From an uncultured Lachnospiraceae bacterium (lineage in GTDB: Bacteria > Bacillota_A > Clostridia > Lachnospirales > Lachnospiraceae), in assembly GCA_947175285.1 (NCBI GenBank), contig CAMWMM010000333.1, forward strand, positions 1 to 6,013: a DNA stretch of 6,013 bases, read 5' to 3'. Made by a program: the position numbers and the translations under genes. This document shows positions 1 through 5,898 of this stretch, one piece after another. A model generated the notes under the pieces. That model made no database searches and had not been told where the DNA came from. It worked only from the letters and a program-made list of their open reading frames with translations. The stretch's first letter is position 1, and the number at the start of each line of letters is the position of its first letter.

Positions 1-14
1 TCATACATCCGCAT
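1..14 (-). CDS. Possible start of the next gene, cut off by the window edge
   Basis: Only the first four codons would be inside the window, reading M-R-M-Y from an ATG at 14-12, so no family can be named. The case for a gene start is an AGAGAGG purine run at 20-26, five bases upstream of that ATG, with an extended -10 promoter about 70 bases further upstream. A second in-frame ATG at 8-6 lies at a longer spacing. No stop is met before the edge. It follows the ABC transporter operon in the same direction and could be functionally linked to it, but this cannot be tested here. Confidence 0.35.
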
Positions 15-84
15 ACCATCCTCTCTGCTGTTTCCTATTACTTCGGCAGAATACCGTTCCCGCTAAAGCTAAAACCCCTCATTG

Positions 85-93
85 ATTATACCA
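85..93 (-). promoter_or_regulatory. Extended -10 promoter downstream of the ABC ATPase gene
   Basis: The minus strand reads TGGTATAAT, a perfect TGnTATAAT extended -10 for the housekeeping sigma factor. No recognisable TTGACA-like -35 lies 16-18 bases upstream, which extended -10 promoters can tolerate. It sits in the gap after the transporter ATPase stop and points at the possible gene start at the left edge, implying an untranslated leader of roughly 60-65 bases. It would give the next gene expression independent of the ECF-controlled operon. Confidence 0.45.
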
Positions 94-118
94 TTAGTTT
101 GATATTGCTGCTTTTTCC

Positions 119-751
119 TTACGCTGATTTTAATTTCCCGTCCTGCATAAACATCACATTATCGCAAATCGCTTCAATATCATCTTTGTGGTGGGAAGTT
201 ACAATTATCAATTTTCCCTCATCACGACGCTTTCGCAGCAGATCGCGCAACAGCAAAACGGATTGTTCGTCCAGAGCATTAAATGGCTCGTCTAGGACAA
301 GTATATCCGGATTCTCCATAAGAGCCTGTATAATACCGATTTTCTGTTTCATGCCAAGTGAATAGCGGCGCATGGTCTGTTTGGAAGCCGGGTCAAGTGC
401 AAACAGCCTCATATACTCTTTTATTGTTTCTTCTGAAACGATTTTTTTAATCGCTGCAAGCTGCTTCAAGTTTTCCAGTCCTGTCATATAGCCTAAAAAC
501 TCCGGCTTTTCAATAATCAATCCAATATCAGGTGGAATAGAAATATCTTTGTGCAGTTGTTTACCATCAAAAGCTACTGTGCCATGTGTTGGAATGATAA
601 GCCCAGAAACTGTACGGAGCAGCATGGTCTTACCACTTCCGTTCTGCCCCACAACGCCATAAATCGTGCCGCTTGCGAATTGACAGTTTATATTATCAAG
701 GACGGTAACATGATTGATTTCTTTCGATATTGACTTCAGAACAATGTTCAT
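119..751 (-). CDS. ABC transporter ATP-binding protein (BcrA/antimicrobial-peptide-type ATPase)
   Basis: A 210-residue cytoplasmic ATPase that should power the two membrane subunits encoded just upstream. All nucleotide-binding motifs are visible in order: Walker A GQNGSGKT (35-42), signature YSLGMKQ (130-136), Walker B ILVLDEP with catalytic E155 (150-156), D-loop NALD (158-161) and H-loop H187. The Q-loop position carries glutamate in IIEKPEFLG (79-87) instead of glutamine, as is common in bacitracin/lantibiotic-export type ATPases. The chosen ATG at 751 has a strong AAAGGAG site six bases upstream. A longer frame back to a TTG at 781 exists but would place that site inside the coding sequence. 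The gene starts 26 bases after the preceding permease stop and is the last gene of the sigma/anti-sigma/transporter operon. The ATPase assignment is firm; the substrate is unknown, and peptide or bacitracin-like antibiotic export is only inferred. Confidence 0.95.
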   Translation of the reverse strand: MNIVLKSISKEINHVTVLDNINCQFASGTIYGVVGQNGSGKTMLLRTVSGLIIPTHGTVAFDGKQLHKDISIPPDIGLIIEKPEFLGYMTGLENLKQLAAIKKIVSEETIKEYMRLFALDPASKQTMRRYSLGMKQKIGIIQALMENPDILVLDEPFNALDEQSVLLLRDLLRKRRDEGKLIIVTSHHKDDIEAICDNVMFMQDGKLKSA

Positions 752-757
752 TTCATA

Positions 758-765
758 CTCCTTTC
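758..765 (-). promoter_or_regulatory. Ribosome binding site of the ABC ATPase gene
   Basis: The minus strand reads GAAAGGAG, six bases before ATG 751-749. This decides the start: the in-frame TTG at 781 lies upstream of it and has no comparable site. Confidence 0.8.
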
Positions 766-777
766 GAGGCAGTGCCC

Positions 778-1431
778 TCAAAAAATATCGTATTTACGGT
801 TGCGGTACAAAAGTGCGGCAAATGTCACAATAAAGAATACTGTCAACATTACAGATCCGGCAATGTCATGATAGAATACCCATGAAAACATAAGTCTGGC
901 AGGTCTGCCATATCGGTTTGTAATTGCTGCGATTGCCTGTATCTCCAAAAGCAAAAGTATGTATGCGGCAACATATGGAATGGGAGATAATGCCTTGATA
1001 TTTAACCGCTTTAACAGACCAGCTAAATTTGCAAATATAAGCATACTTAAAAGATACCGAATGTATTTAGAAAACAGATCTATAACAGATATCTGCTCCT
1101 TTGTCTCATGTGCGAATAACGCAATCAGCACAAACCATGCGATAAGGTATAATGTGGCGAGTAAATATTGTTGGATAAGCAGGTGGGACAATGCGTGTAA
1201 TCTGTTCTTCATGCGGACGATGCAGGGCTTTTTTATGCTTTCATCAAGTAAAGATATTCCTAAAACAAATGGCGGCACAATTAAGCAGCAATAGACTTTA
1301 TCAGTAAATACCTGCGTTGTCAGTTGTTCTTGAAAAAGGGAACGTGAAGCCCAGACAGTACACAAAATGGCAACGATATAAAACAAATAAAGCGGCACGA
1401 GGCGGAACGATTTTTTGCTGAAGATCATCAT
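778..1431 (-). CDS. ABC-2-type transporter membrane subunit, second of the pair
   Basis: A 217-residue integral membrane protein with about six hydrophobic segments (roughly residues 10-28, 45-65, 85-108, 120-140, 148-170 and 188-211) and a basic cytoplasmic loop after the second (KKPCIVRMKNRLH). It has no signal peptide or catalytic motif. Size, topology and position directly upstream of an ABC ATPase indicate a permease subunit of an ABC-2 exporter; I do not recognise a named subfamily. Its ATG overlaps the stop of the upstream permease as ATGA (1428-1431), so translation is very likely coupled and the two subunits probably form a heterodimer. A second methionine follows immediately (1428-1426) and could be the true start. 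The ATPase gene follows after 26 bases. Function is inferred mainly from context and topology. Confidence 0.85.
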   Translation of the reverse strand: MMIFSKKSFRLVPLYLFYIVAILCTVWASRSLFQEQLTTQVFTDKVYCCLIVPPFVLGISLLDESIKKPCIVRMKNRLHALSHLLIQQYLLATLYLIAWFVLIALFAHETKEQISVIDLFSKYIRYLLSMLIFANLAGLLKRLNIKALSPIPYVAAYILLLLEIQAIAAITNRYGRPARLMFSWVFYHDIAGSVMLTVFFIVTFAALLYRNRKYDIF

Positions 1432-2222
1432 ATTACATCCCTGTTCCTTTCACTCCCAACGGAAAAGCACACTATATCCATCAAGACCAGCGTTGCAAAG
1501 ATGACAATTAAGTTACTGCTGCTTACTATTGCGGTTCCGGCACTTGCCGCCACAGGCTGCAAAATATAGGTCAGACTATATTCATCTCCGATTGCAATCT
1601 GTGTTACATAATCAAGCGCATACATAAGCAAAGGTGGGAGAATAAATGCCAAGTATTTATTATTAGGTTTCATTATCATGTGGATACATAAATATAAAAC
1701 AGCCAGTAATGCCATTGATAAAGCATGAAGCACAATGTAGAAAAACGCCATGCAGAGGGGGCTTTTCGAGAAAAAGTATGCAGCAAATGTTCCGGCCTTT
1801 GGTATCAGATATTCCTCTATCGCCATAGTTGACGGGCAAGCGATATAAACCAAAAGCAGATTTAACAGAAACAGGAAAAGCAAGCTAACAAAGGTCACAA
1901 GAAACACGGACATAACCTTTGACACAAAATATGTGCTGCGCTTTTTCTTTGTGATTAGAATACCATATATTGCGGTTCTTCTTTCATCGAAGAATACGAG
2001 CCCGTTCAGGAGTACGGGGAAAAGCCAACGCAAAGCATTAAAGATTGTGCTGCCGGCGCCCCTATTCATAAACAACCACCACATGAATGGGTTTCCAAAT
2101 TGTGCGTACTCCTGCCGCATAGTAACAGGGTCTATGACTGTAACGACCAGCAGGATTGCCAACGCTAAGATAACCAGCTTGTTTCGGTATAGCTTTTTTA
2201 TATCCATAAAAAGGTAAGACAT
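1428..2222 (-). CDS. ABC-2-type transporter membrane subunit, first of the pair
   Basis: A 264-residue membrane protein with about six predicted transmembrane segments, near residues 15-33, 59-78, 100-128, 157-183, 190-211 and 236-256. After the second segment comes a charged cytoplasmic stretch, FFDERRTAIYGILITKKKRS (77-96), resembling the coupling region of ABC-2 permeases, where an acidic/basic patch precedes a small residue and the next membrane entry helix. GGGAGGA at 2231-2237 lies eight bases before the ATG. The gene begins 18 bases after the anti-sigma stop and overlaps the next permease by four bases, so it belongs to the same transcript. Two dissimilar permeases with one ATPase is the layout of several lantibiotic and bacitracin exporters, but the substrate here is not shown by the sequence. 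Confidence 0.87.
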   Translation of the reverse strand: MSYLFMDIKKLYRNKLVILALAILLVVTVIDPVTMRQEYAQFGNPFMWWLFMNRGAGSTIFNALRWLFPVLLNGLVFFDERRTAIYGILITKKKRSTYFVSKVMSVFLVTFVSLLFLFLLNLLLVYIACPSTMAIEEYLIPKAGTFAAYFFSKSPLCMAFFYIVLHALSMALLAVLYLCIHMIMKPNNKYLAFILPPLLMYALDYVTQIAIGDEYSLTYILQPVAASAGTAIVSSSNLIVIFATLVLMDIVCFSVGSERNRDVI

Positions 2223-2240
2223 AATGCTGTTCCTCCCTGC

Positions 2241-2951
2241 CTACTGTGATACACCGCTCTGAGGTATGAACAAACCTTCCTCGGCCACGGAATAAACAAC
2301 CACGGTATCTTTGAATTTAACGGTAAATGTGAAATCAAAATCATCGCTGGGTGCGGTTTCTCCATCGTATTCGTAACCCATCGTAAAATTGTTAGGATCA
2401 TTGCCAAAGGGAATTTCTCTTACGGTGATTTCATATCCGACCGTGATTTTATGTCCGTATTCATCATAAACATACTTTCCGTTTTCATCAGTTCGGTAAA
2501 CATCCTTTACACTTACACTAAGCGGTTCATCATACATCTGAGTAATATGGATTGCAAAGTTCTGATTGAGATACCCTGTCTCGGAATATTGAATTTCAGT
2601 TTCTATCTTAAAATTTTCCGAGCCAGCCGGAACACCCCAGCTAAACAGGATGAATACGCCGCCTCCAATGAATACAGTAGCTACAATGAAGGACAACACC
2701 ATAGAAATGATTTGCTTGCGCCGCAGTTTCCGTTTCAAGGTTCTTAGTGGGGCTGCTTCTTCCTGATGTGTAAGCACTGTTTCTTTGCTCACAATCTCAA
2801 TCTCCGTTGCTGCCTTCTGCTTTGCTAATTCTTTTTGGCACTCCGGACAGCTTTTTAAGTGTTCCTCGACAAACGAAGCGGTGTCATCACTTACCATATC
2901 TTCAATATAGAGCGGGAGAATATCCCGGACAATACTACATTCATTTCTCAT
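2241..2951 (-). CDS. Transmembrane zinc-finger anti-sigma factor
   Basis: A 236-residue single-pass membrane protein. The N-terminus carries the zinc-binding anti-sigma (ZAS/zf-HC2) pattern: C5, then H31-x3-C35-x2-C38, inside a helical segment that in this family wraps the ECF sigma factor. A charged linker (about 40-80) leads to one membrane helix at 81-104. The remaining roughly 130 residues (106-236) are polar and beta-rich, expected outside the membrane as the sensing domain; I do not recognise that fold. The ATG overlaps the end of the sigma gene by 11 bases, with GGAGG at 2961-2965 inside the sigma coding sequence, nine bases before the start. Such overlap keeps sigma and anti-sigma near equal amounts. 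The role (sequestering the partner sigma until an envelope signal arrives) is established for the family and inferred here. How it is inactivated, by proteolysis or conformational change, is not visible. Confidence 0.92.
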   Translation of the reverse strand: MRNECSIVRDILPLYIEDMVSDDTASFVEEHLKSCPECQKELAKQKAATEIEIVSKETVLTHQEEAAPLRTLKRKLRRKQIISMVLSFIVATVFIGGGVFILFSWGVPAGSENFKIETEIQYSETGYLNQNFAIHITQMYDEPLSVSVKDVYRTDENGKYVYDEYGHKITVGYEITVREIPFGNDPNNFTMGYEYDGETAPSDDFDFTFTVKFKDTVVVYSVAEEGLFIPQSGVSQ

Positions 2952-3444
2952 GCTCCAGTTCCTCCAATCTTTCCTTTATCATATTTCGCGCACGGTGGTA
3001 GGTGACACAGGCCCAGTTTTCTGATTTATGGAATATCTGGGCAATTTCTTTAAAACTTAATTCTGCAAACACCCTCCACATAAACACCTCTTTATAAGGG
3101 TCGTGCATACCATGCAGCACTTCCCGTATCTGTCGGGCTTCATCTTTTTGGGCAACCCGTTCTTCAACTGTTTTTCCCGGATCGGGTAAATCCAAAAGTT
3201 CTATATCGTGGGATTTATCTATTTTCCCAGCCTTTTTCAGATAGGAGTAGTAGCAGTTTTTGGCTATTTGGCAAAGCCATACACGGATATGGCATTCTCC
3301 ATGAAAATTCTCAATGTCGCGCATAGCCTTAAAAAATGTTTCGCTGGTAATTTCTTCAGCTATATGCTCGTCTTTAGACAATCTGCGGATATACAAAAGA
3401 ACATCATTGAAATATGCCTTGTATATCTCCTCGAAATCCGTCAC
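2941..3444 (-). CDS. ECF-family RNA polymerase sigma factor
   Basis: A 167-residue sigma-70 family protein of the extracytoplasmic-function group with only regions 2 and 4. Region 2 spans about 4-71, including the AEEITSETFFKAM helix (29-41) and the R-x-WL-x2-IA-x-N motif (54-63) typical of region 2.4 and DNA melting. A short acidic linker (80-100) joins region 4 (about 106-162), whose helix-turn-helix is LSFKEIAQIF followed by the recognition helix near 142-156, for the -35 element. The start is GTG at 3444: AAAGGAGGT lies six bases upstream. An in-frame GTG at 3462 would translate the ribosome binding site and sits at the predicted transcript start. The gene heads a five-gene operon with its anti-sigma factor and an ABC transporter and probably activates its own promoter. 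The ECF subgroup cannot be assigned without a family search. Confidence 0.95.
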   Translation of the reverse strand: MTDFEEIYKAYFNDVLLYIRRLSKDEHIAEEITSETFFKAMRDIENFHGECHIRVWLCQIAKNCYYSYLKKAGKIDKSHDIELLDLPDPGKTVEERVAQKDEARQIREVLHGMHDPYKEVFMWRVFAELSFKEIAQIFHKSENWACVTYHRARNMIKERLEELEHEK

Positions 3445-3450
3445 GCTGCC

Positions 3451-3459
3451 ACCTCCTTT
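3451..3459 (-). promoter_or_regulatory. Ribosome binding site of the ECF sigma gene
   Basis: The minus strand reads AAAGGAGGT, a near-perfect Shine-Dalgarno, six bases before GTG 3444-3442. It fixes the non-ATG start and excludes the GTG at 3462. Confidence 0.85.
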
Positions 3460-3475
3460 CACCTTTCACTTATAA

Positions 3476-3501
3476 GACTCCTCAAAATCGAAAATCTTAC
3501 A
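3476..3501 (-). promoter_or_regulatory. Candidate autoregulated ECF promoter (TGTAAG-N17-GTC)
   Basis: On the minus strand TGTAAG (3501-3496) is separated by 17 bases from GTC (3478-3476), followed by TTATAAG. ECF promoters generally have a purine/AA-containing TGtAA-like -35 and a short GTC-type -10 at 16-17 base spacing, and ECF operons are usually self-activated. A T-rich run follows the -35, as often seen in such promoters. Transcription would begin near 3465-3468, just upstream of the ribosome binding site, giving a leader of about 20-25 bases. The assignment rests on pattern and position only. Confidence 0.5.
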
Positions 3502-3526
3502 AAAAAATCAAAAAAATTTTTCACTT

Positions 3527-3535
3527 ATTGTATCA
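3527..3535 (-). promoter_or_regulatory. Possible housekeeping extended -10 upstream of the sigma operon
   Basis: The minus strand reads TGATACAAT, an extended -10 (TGn plus TACAAT) with one mismatch to TATAAT. No good -35 is found; the spacer and -35 position fall in the hairpin terminator tail at 3546-3571. It could give basal transcription of the sigma/anti-sigma operon before ECF-dependent amplification. Confidence 0.3.
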
Positions 3536-3545
3536 TGAAACACCC

Positions 3546-3571
3546 AAAAAGGAGCCTGCAAAGCTCCTTTT
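3546..3571 (-). terminator. Intrinsic terminator after the HEPN gene region, possibly bidirectional
   Basis: On the minus strand a nine-base-pair stem AAAAGGAGC / GCTCCTTTT closes a seven-base loop (TTTGCAG). The descending arm runs into TTTTT, then GGGTGTTTC. The U run is short but the A-rich ascending and U-rich descending arms are typical of rho-independent terminators. On the plus strand the stem is the same but the U tract is poorer. It separates the AlbA_2/HEPN module from the sigma operon promoter. Confidence 0.65.
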
Positions 3572-3791
3572 CAAATTCCCATTATTTTTTATCATTTTCC
3601 CATGCGCCATTTGGCAAAACCTCATACTTTTACGCAAAAGCCCACAGAACAGAAGTTCATACACTCCCGAATGAAATACACCTCCGGATGCCAATGTTAC
3701 CGTTCCCATACTTAACCGTATATATCCAGTCTTTCCAATAAATGCCCCATAATGCCTAAATCCCTTTTTTTCCATAATGCTATTGTTATAT
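3572..3791. other. Intergenic stretch without a convincing gene
   Basis: About 220 bases between the HEPN gene stop and the hairpin terminator. A minus-strand open frame of 91 codons (3808-3533) crosses it, but it overlaps the HEPN gene end, has no clear ribosome binding site, and runs straight through the terminator, so I do not call it a gene. In another minus-strand frame, after a TAA, a short tail reads KYEVLPNGAWENDKK followed by a stop (about 3630-3583). It looks protein-like and could be the end of a decayed gene. A nine-base direct repeat, CCATAATGC, occurs at 3748-3756 and 3772-3780. The region may be a long untranslated 3' end or eroded coding sequence. Confidence 0.4.
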
Positions 3792-4394
3792 TTATTTTTC
3801 ATATTCATATGGCAGTAAATTCTTTACGTCATTTTTAGTTTCAAAATAAAGCGGAAAGTTATCTCCATATGTACTTGTCAGTAATAAAATCGAATCCTTT
3901 GCCCATCTGAATAATTCAATCATCTTCCCCCACAAAGGATCATCAATTGTCGCATCTCTATCAGAATCCCAGTCTTTATACAGAGCCTTGTCATTGTGTG
4001 CATATATTTTATCCCGCATATTCCTTATATCCTCGATCACATCCTGATAACCGTCATACTCCTTTCGGACTCTGCACAAAACTTCCTTTGCAGCCTCTCT
4101 ATACTTGCTCTGCTCTACAATGTTTAATGCTTTTTTGATTCCGATAGCATCCCTGCTTTCATCAAACAGCCGCGCCGCCCGCATCAGCATCGAATATCTG
4201 AGTGAATCAATAACTCCACTCCAAAAACAGGGAGCTTTATTGACAAAATCTAAATTCTCATCAAAAAGTTCTAATACATATTTAAATTGCAATGCGTTAT
4301 TCAAGGCTTCCCCTGCATCACATTCCAAAACAGTTAAAATCCTCTGTATATCGTCTTTATTATCCCAATCAATTACTGTATATTCCTGTTTCAT
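3792..4394 (-). CDS. HEPN-domain protein, AbiU2-like (putative RNase)
   Basis: A 200-residue, largely alpha-helical soluble protein. Near residues 124-135 it has R-N-x-R-D-K-x-x-A-H-x-D; R127 and H133 form the R-x5-H pair that fits the Rx4-6H catalytic motif of HEPN ribonucleases. The preceding helix LRYSMLMRAARLFDESRDA (65-83) resembles the conserved first-half helix of the AbiU2-type HEPN family, in which an LxRLxD pattern is typical. HEPN RNases are frequent in abortive infection, toxin-antitoxin and CRISPR systems, so an RNA-cleaving role is inferred from family. I chose ATG 4394. GTG 4403 and TTG 4406 are in frame, and GAGG at 4408-4411 is 13 bases from the ATG but 4 from the GTG, so a start four codons earlier cannot be excluded. 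It lies about 100 bases downstream of the AlbA_2 gene in the same direction, with no terminator between them. Confidence 0.75.
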   Translation of the reverse strand: MKQEYTVIDWDNKDDIQRILTVLECDAGEALNNALQFKYVLELFDENLDFVNKAPCFWSGVIDSLRYSMLMRAARLFDESRDAIGIKKALNIVEQSKYREAAKEVLCRVRKEYDGYQDVIEDIRNMRDKIYAHNDKALYKDWDSDRDATIDDPLWGKMIELFRWAKDSILLLTSTYGDNFPLYFETKNDVKNLLPYEYEK

Positions 4395-4441
4395 GCTTAA
4401 CACCAAACCTCATTTAAGTTATCTCAATCTTCCACTACATA

Positions 4442-4456
4442 GTATTCATAAAATAC
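4442..4456. repeat. Short inverted repeat between the AlbA_2 and HEPN genes
   Basis: GTATT and AATAC flank a five-base centre (CATAA on the plus strand). It lies about 50 bases upstream of the HEPN start in the roughly 100-base gap between the two genes. It could be an operator for a local regulator, possibly the AlbA_2 protein itself, but a 5+5 repeat in AT-rich DNA can also arise by chance. Nothing else clear is seen in this gap. Confidence 0.2.
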
Positions 4457-4498
4457 GTTGTAATAAGAAATCCTGTCTGCTAACTTAATGTCAATTTC

Positions 4499-5737
4499 TT
4501 AGCTATATTGCCTCCATTGATCCAACCACTGAACCATCGTTTTTCCAATTTTATAAACAATGACAGTTTTAACGGATTTTGAATAAAATGGAAACATCTC
4601 GTCTATATTCTGGTTTTCAACATCTTCCTTAAAATCATCTTTGCGTTTTTTAACATACTGCATAAATTCATTATGCTCCCGTTCATCTTCAAATATCGGT
4701 ATAACCAACAATGCCTTATTGTAAGCTTTTTGTTGTTCACAATAGCATTGCATTGTGAAAAAGAGCTTATACGCAAAATATTCAATACTATCCCGCATAT
4801 ATGCATAATACTTAATCGAATCCGTCATATCATTAAGACGTAAGCCTAATTCTCTGTCCCAATACGTTTCCGGCTCGATGTGATAATATGTCTGCTTTGT
4901 CGCCTGCACGCCATAAAGTGAAATATCCAGCTTTCGCCCTTCTAAATAAATATCCCATTTCTCCCTTCTGATAATTTCTTCATTTCCTATATTCCAATTA
5001 AGCATAGATGTAAATAAATATGGACAATCCATTACCCAGGTACTGGTCTCTGCTTTACCCTCACATATTTTTTCCTCAAAGCTATAGTTACAATCCCGCT
5101 CAATTCTAATATCGCTATATTCCCTATTGAAAAAAGTATCATATTCATCGGTCGAATACCAATTTCTTACATCTTCCAGCCGTGGAATAACTTTGACTTT
5201 AGGTGAACCGACCAGACCGAATCGCTTTTTCCATAAAAATTCTACTGCCTGCTTTGTAGCACATTCTGCCGAGCTTGTATTTCTATCCCCTATCCTACTA
5301 TAAATCACGCCTGCATGAATAATCACTTTGTCTTTCCCATATCCACCCTTTTTTGGATAGTCTCTTAATAAATAATAAGGTGTAACATTCCTATTGTAAA
5401 CAATAAGCACATCAATCTCTTTTCCCGCAATCTCAATGCTTTTTACATCCACATTAGGGATTTCCTCCCCAGACCAAGTTTGCGAACTAAGAAACCCAAT
5501 AACATTCTCTTGGTTTTTTCTGTGATCATCTCCAGAAACACCAATGATTTTATATGTTTTATCCTCTATGCCAAATATAATATATCCATCCTGCATATTT
5601 TCAGTTGTATTGTTCGCCATACAGATAATATCTTTAAGCAAATCTGCATTATCACTATGCCAGCTTTGCTTAAAATCCCAATAACTTCCCTCTGACGCTC
5701 TATCAATAAGTGATTCCACCAACTTTTGTAATTCCAT
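4499..5737 (-). CDS. AlbA_2/Schlafen-like domain protein with an unrecognised C-terminal half
   Basis: A 412-residue soluble protein. Residues about 1-165 match the AlbA_2 (Schlafen AlbA-like, formerly 'AAA_4/divergent') domain: E16-x4-D21-F-K23 in the opening motif, then ICMANNT (38-44), a G-Y-I-I-F-G-I-E-D strand (51-59) in place of the usual GG-x-l-x-iGv-d, and VIYSRIGDRNTSSA near 143-156. The family binds nucleic acid. In vertebrate Schlafen nucleases two acidic residues five apart in the equivalent stretch contribute to the active site, and E16/D21 have that spacing, so nuclease activity is possible but unproven. Residues about 170-412 (aromatic- and charge-rich, with a helical segment around 310-345) fit no domain I recognise. 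AAGGAGA at 5744-5750, six bases before ATG 5737, supports the start. It is the first gene of a two-gene unit with the HEPN protein; a transcriptional regulator is the main alternative role. Confidence 0.85.
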   Translation of the reverse strand: MELQKLVESLIDRASEGSYWDFKQSWHSDNADLLKDIICMANNTTENMQDGYIIFGIEDKTYKIIGVSGDDHRKNQENVIGFLSSQTWSGEEIPNVDVKSIEIAGKEIDVLIVYNRNVTPYYLLRDYPKKGGYGKDKVIIHAGVIYSRIGDRNTSSAECATKQAVEFLWKKRFGLVGSPKVKVIPRLEDVRNWYSTDEYDTFFNREYSDIRIERDCNYSFEEKICEGKAETSTWVMDCPYLFTSMLNWNIGNEEIIRREKWDIYLEGRKLDISLYGVQATKQTYYHIEPETYWDRELGLRLNDMTDSIKYYAYMRDSIEYFAYKLFFTMQCYCEQQKAYNKALLVIPIFEDEREHNEFMQYVKKRKDDFKEDVENQNIDEMFPFYSKSVKTVIVYKIGKTMVQWLDQWRQYS

Positions 5738-5833
5738 TTACTTTCTCCTTATCTACCTTCTCTTATCCTGTCCGGACTATGGAATTAACTTTCCACCACA
5801 TATCGGCTGCCCGCATTTTAATTACTAAAAAAA
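5738..5833 (-). other. Upstream region of the AlbA_2 gene; no clear promoter
   Basis: Between the terminator and the AlbA_2 start the only recognised element is the AAGGAGA ribosome binding site (5744-5750). A perfect eight-base palindrome GTCCGGAC lies at 5770-5777, GC-rich against its AT-rich surroundings, about 35 bases upstream of the start, where an operator could sit. I find no convincing -35/-10 pair, although the upstream terminator implies a promoter must lie here. Confidence 0.3.
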
Positions 5834-5860
5834 TAACCGTATCCACACTGAGAACGGTTA
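5834..5860 (-). terminator. Intrinsic terminator of the phosphoribosyltransferase-like gene
   Basis: On the minus strand TAACCGT and ACGGTTA form a seven-base-pair stem with a 13-base loop, followed directly by a run of seven T residues. It sits about 40 bases after the stop codon of the gene entering from the right edge. The loop contains GTGTGG (5843-5848), which is complementary to CCACAC upstream in the transcript (5868-5873), so an alternative or pseudoknotted fold is possible. It isolates the AlbA_2/HEPN pair from upstream transcription. Confidence 0.8.
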
Positions 5861-5898
5861 CCTTTTTGTGTGGTCTATGCAAACTGGCAGACGCACTT

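Noticed and set aside
499..516. Loss of the Q-loop glutamine (E81) in the ABC ATPase as a sign of inactivity
   Set aside because: Glutamate in an IIEKP-type context is common in bacitracin/lantibiotic-type ABC ATPases, and all other catalytic motifs are intact.
3208..3741. Plus-strand open frame of 177 codons
   Set aside because: It lies antisense to the sigma gene and crosses the promoter and terminator region; its translation has no domain character and it is a shadow frame.
3533..3808. Minus-strand open frame of 91 codons as a gene
   Set aside because: It overlaps the HEPN gene end, lacks a clear ribosome binding site, reads through the hairpin terminator and the putative extended -10 region, and its composition does not look like a known family.
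4489..4494. Perfect TTGACA (minus strand) as the -35 of a promoter for the HEPN gene
   Set aside because: At 17-base spacing the -10 position reads ATTTCT, a poor match, and no better hexamer lies at 16 or 18 bases. The HEPN gene is more simply read as co-transcribed with the AlbA_2 gene.
5770..5777. GTCCGGAC palindrome as a defined operator or attachment site
   Set aside because: Eight bases is too short to stand alone, and no second copy is seen in the window; kept only as a note in the upstream region.
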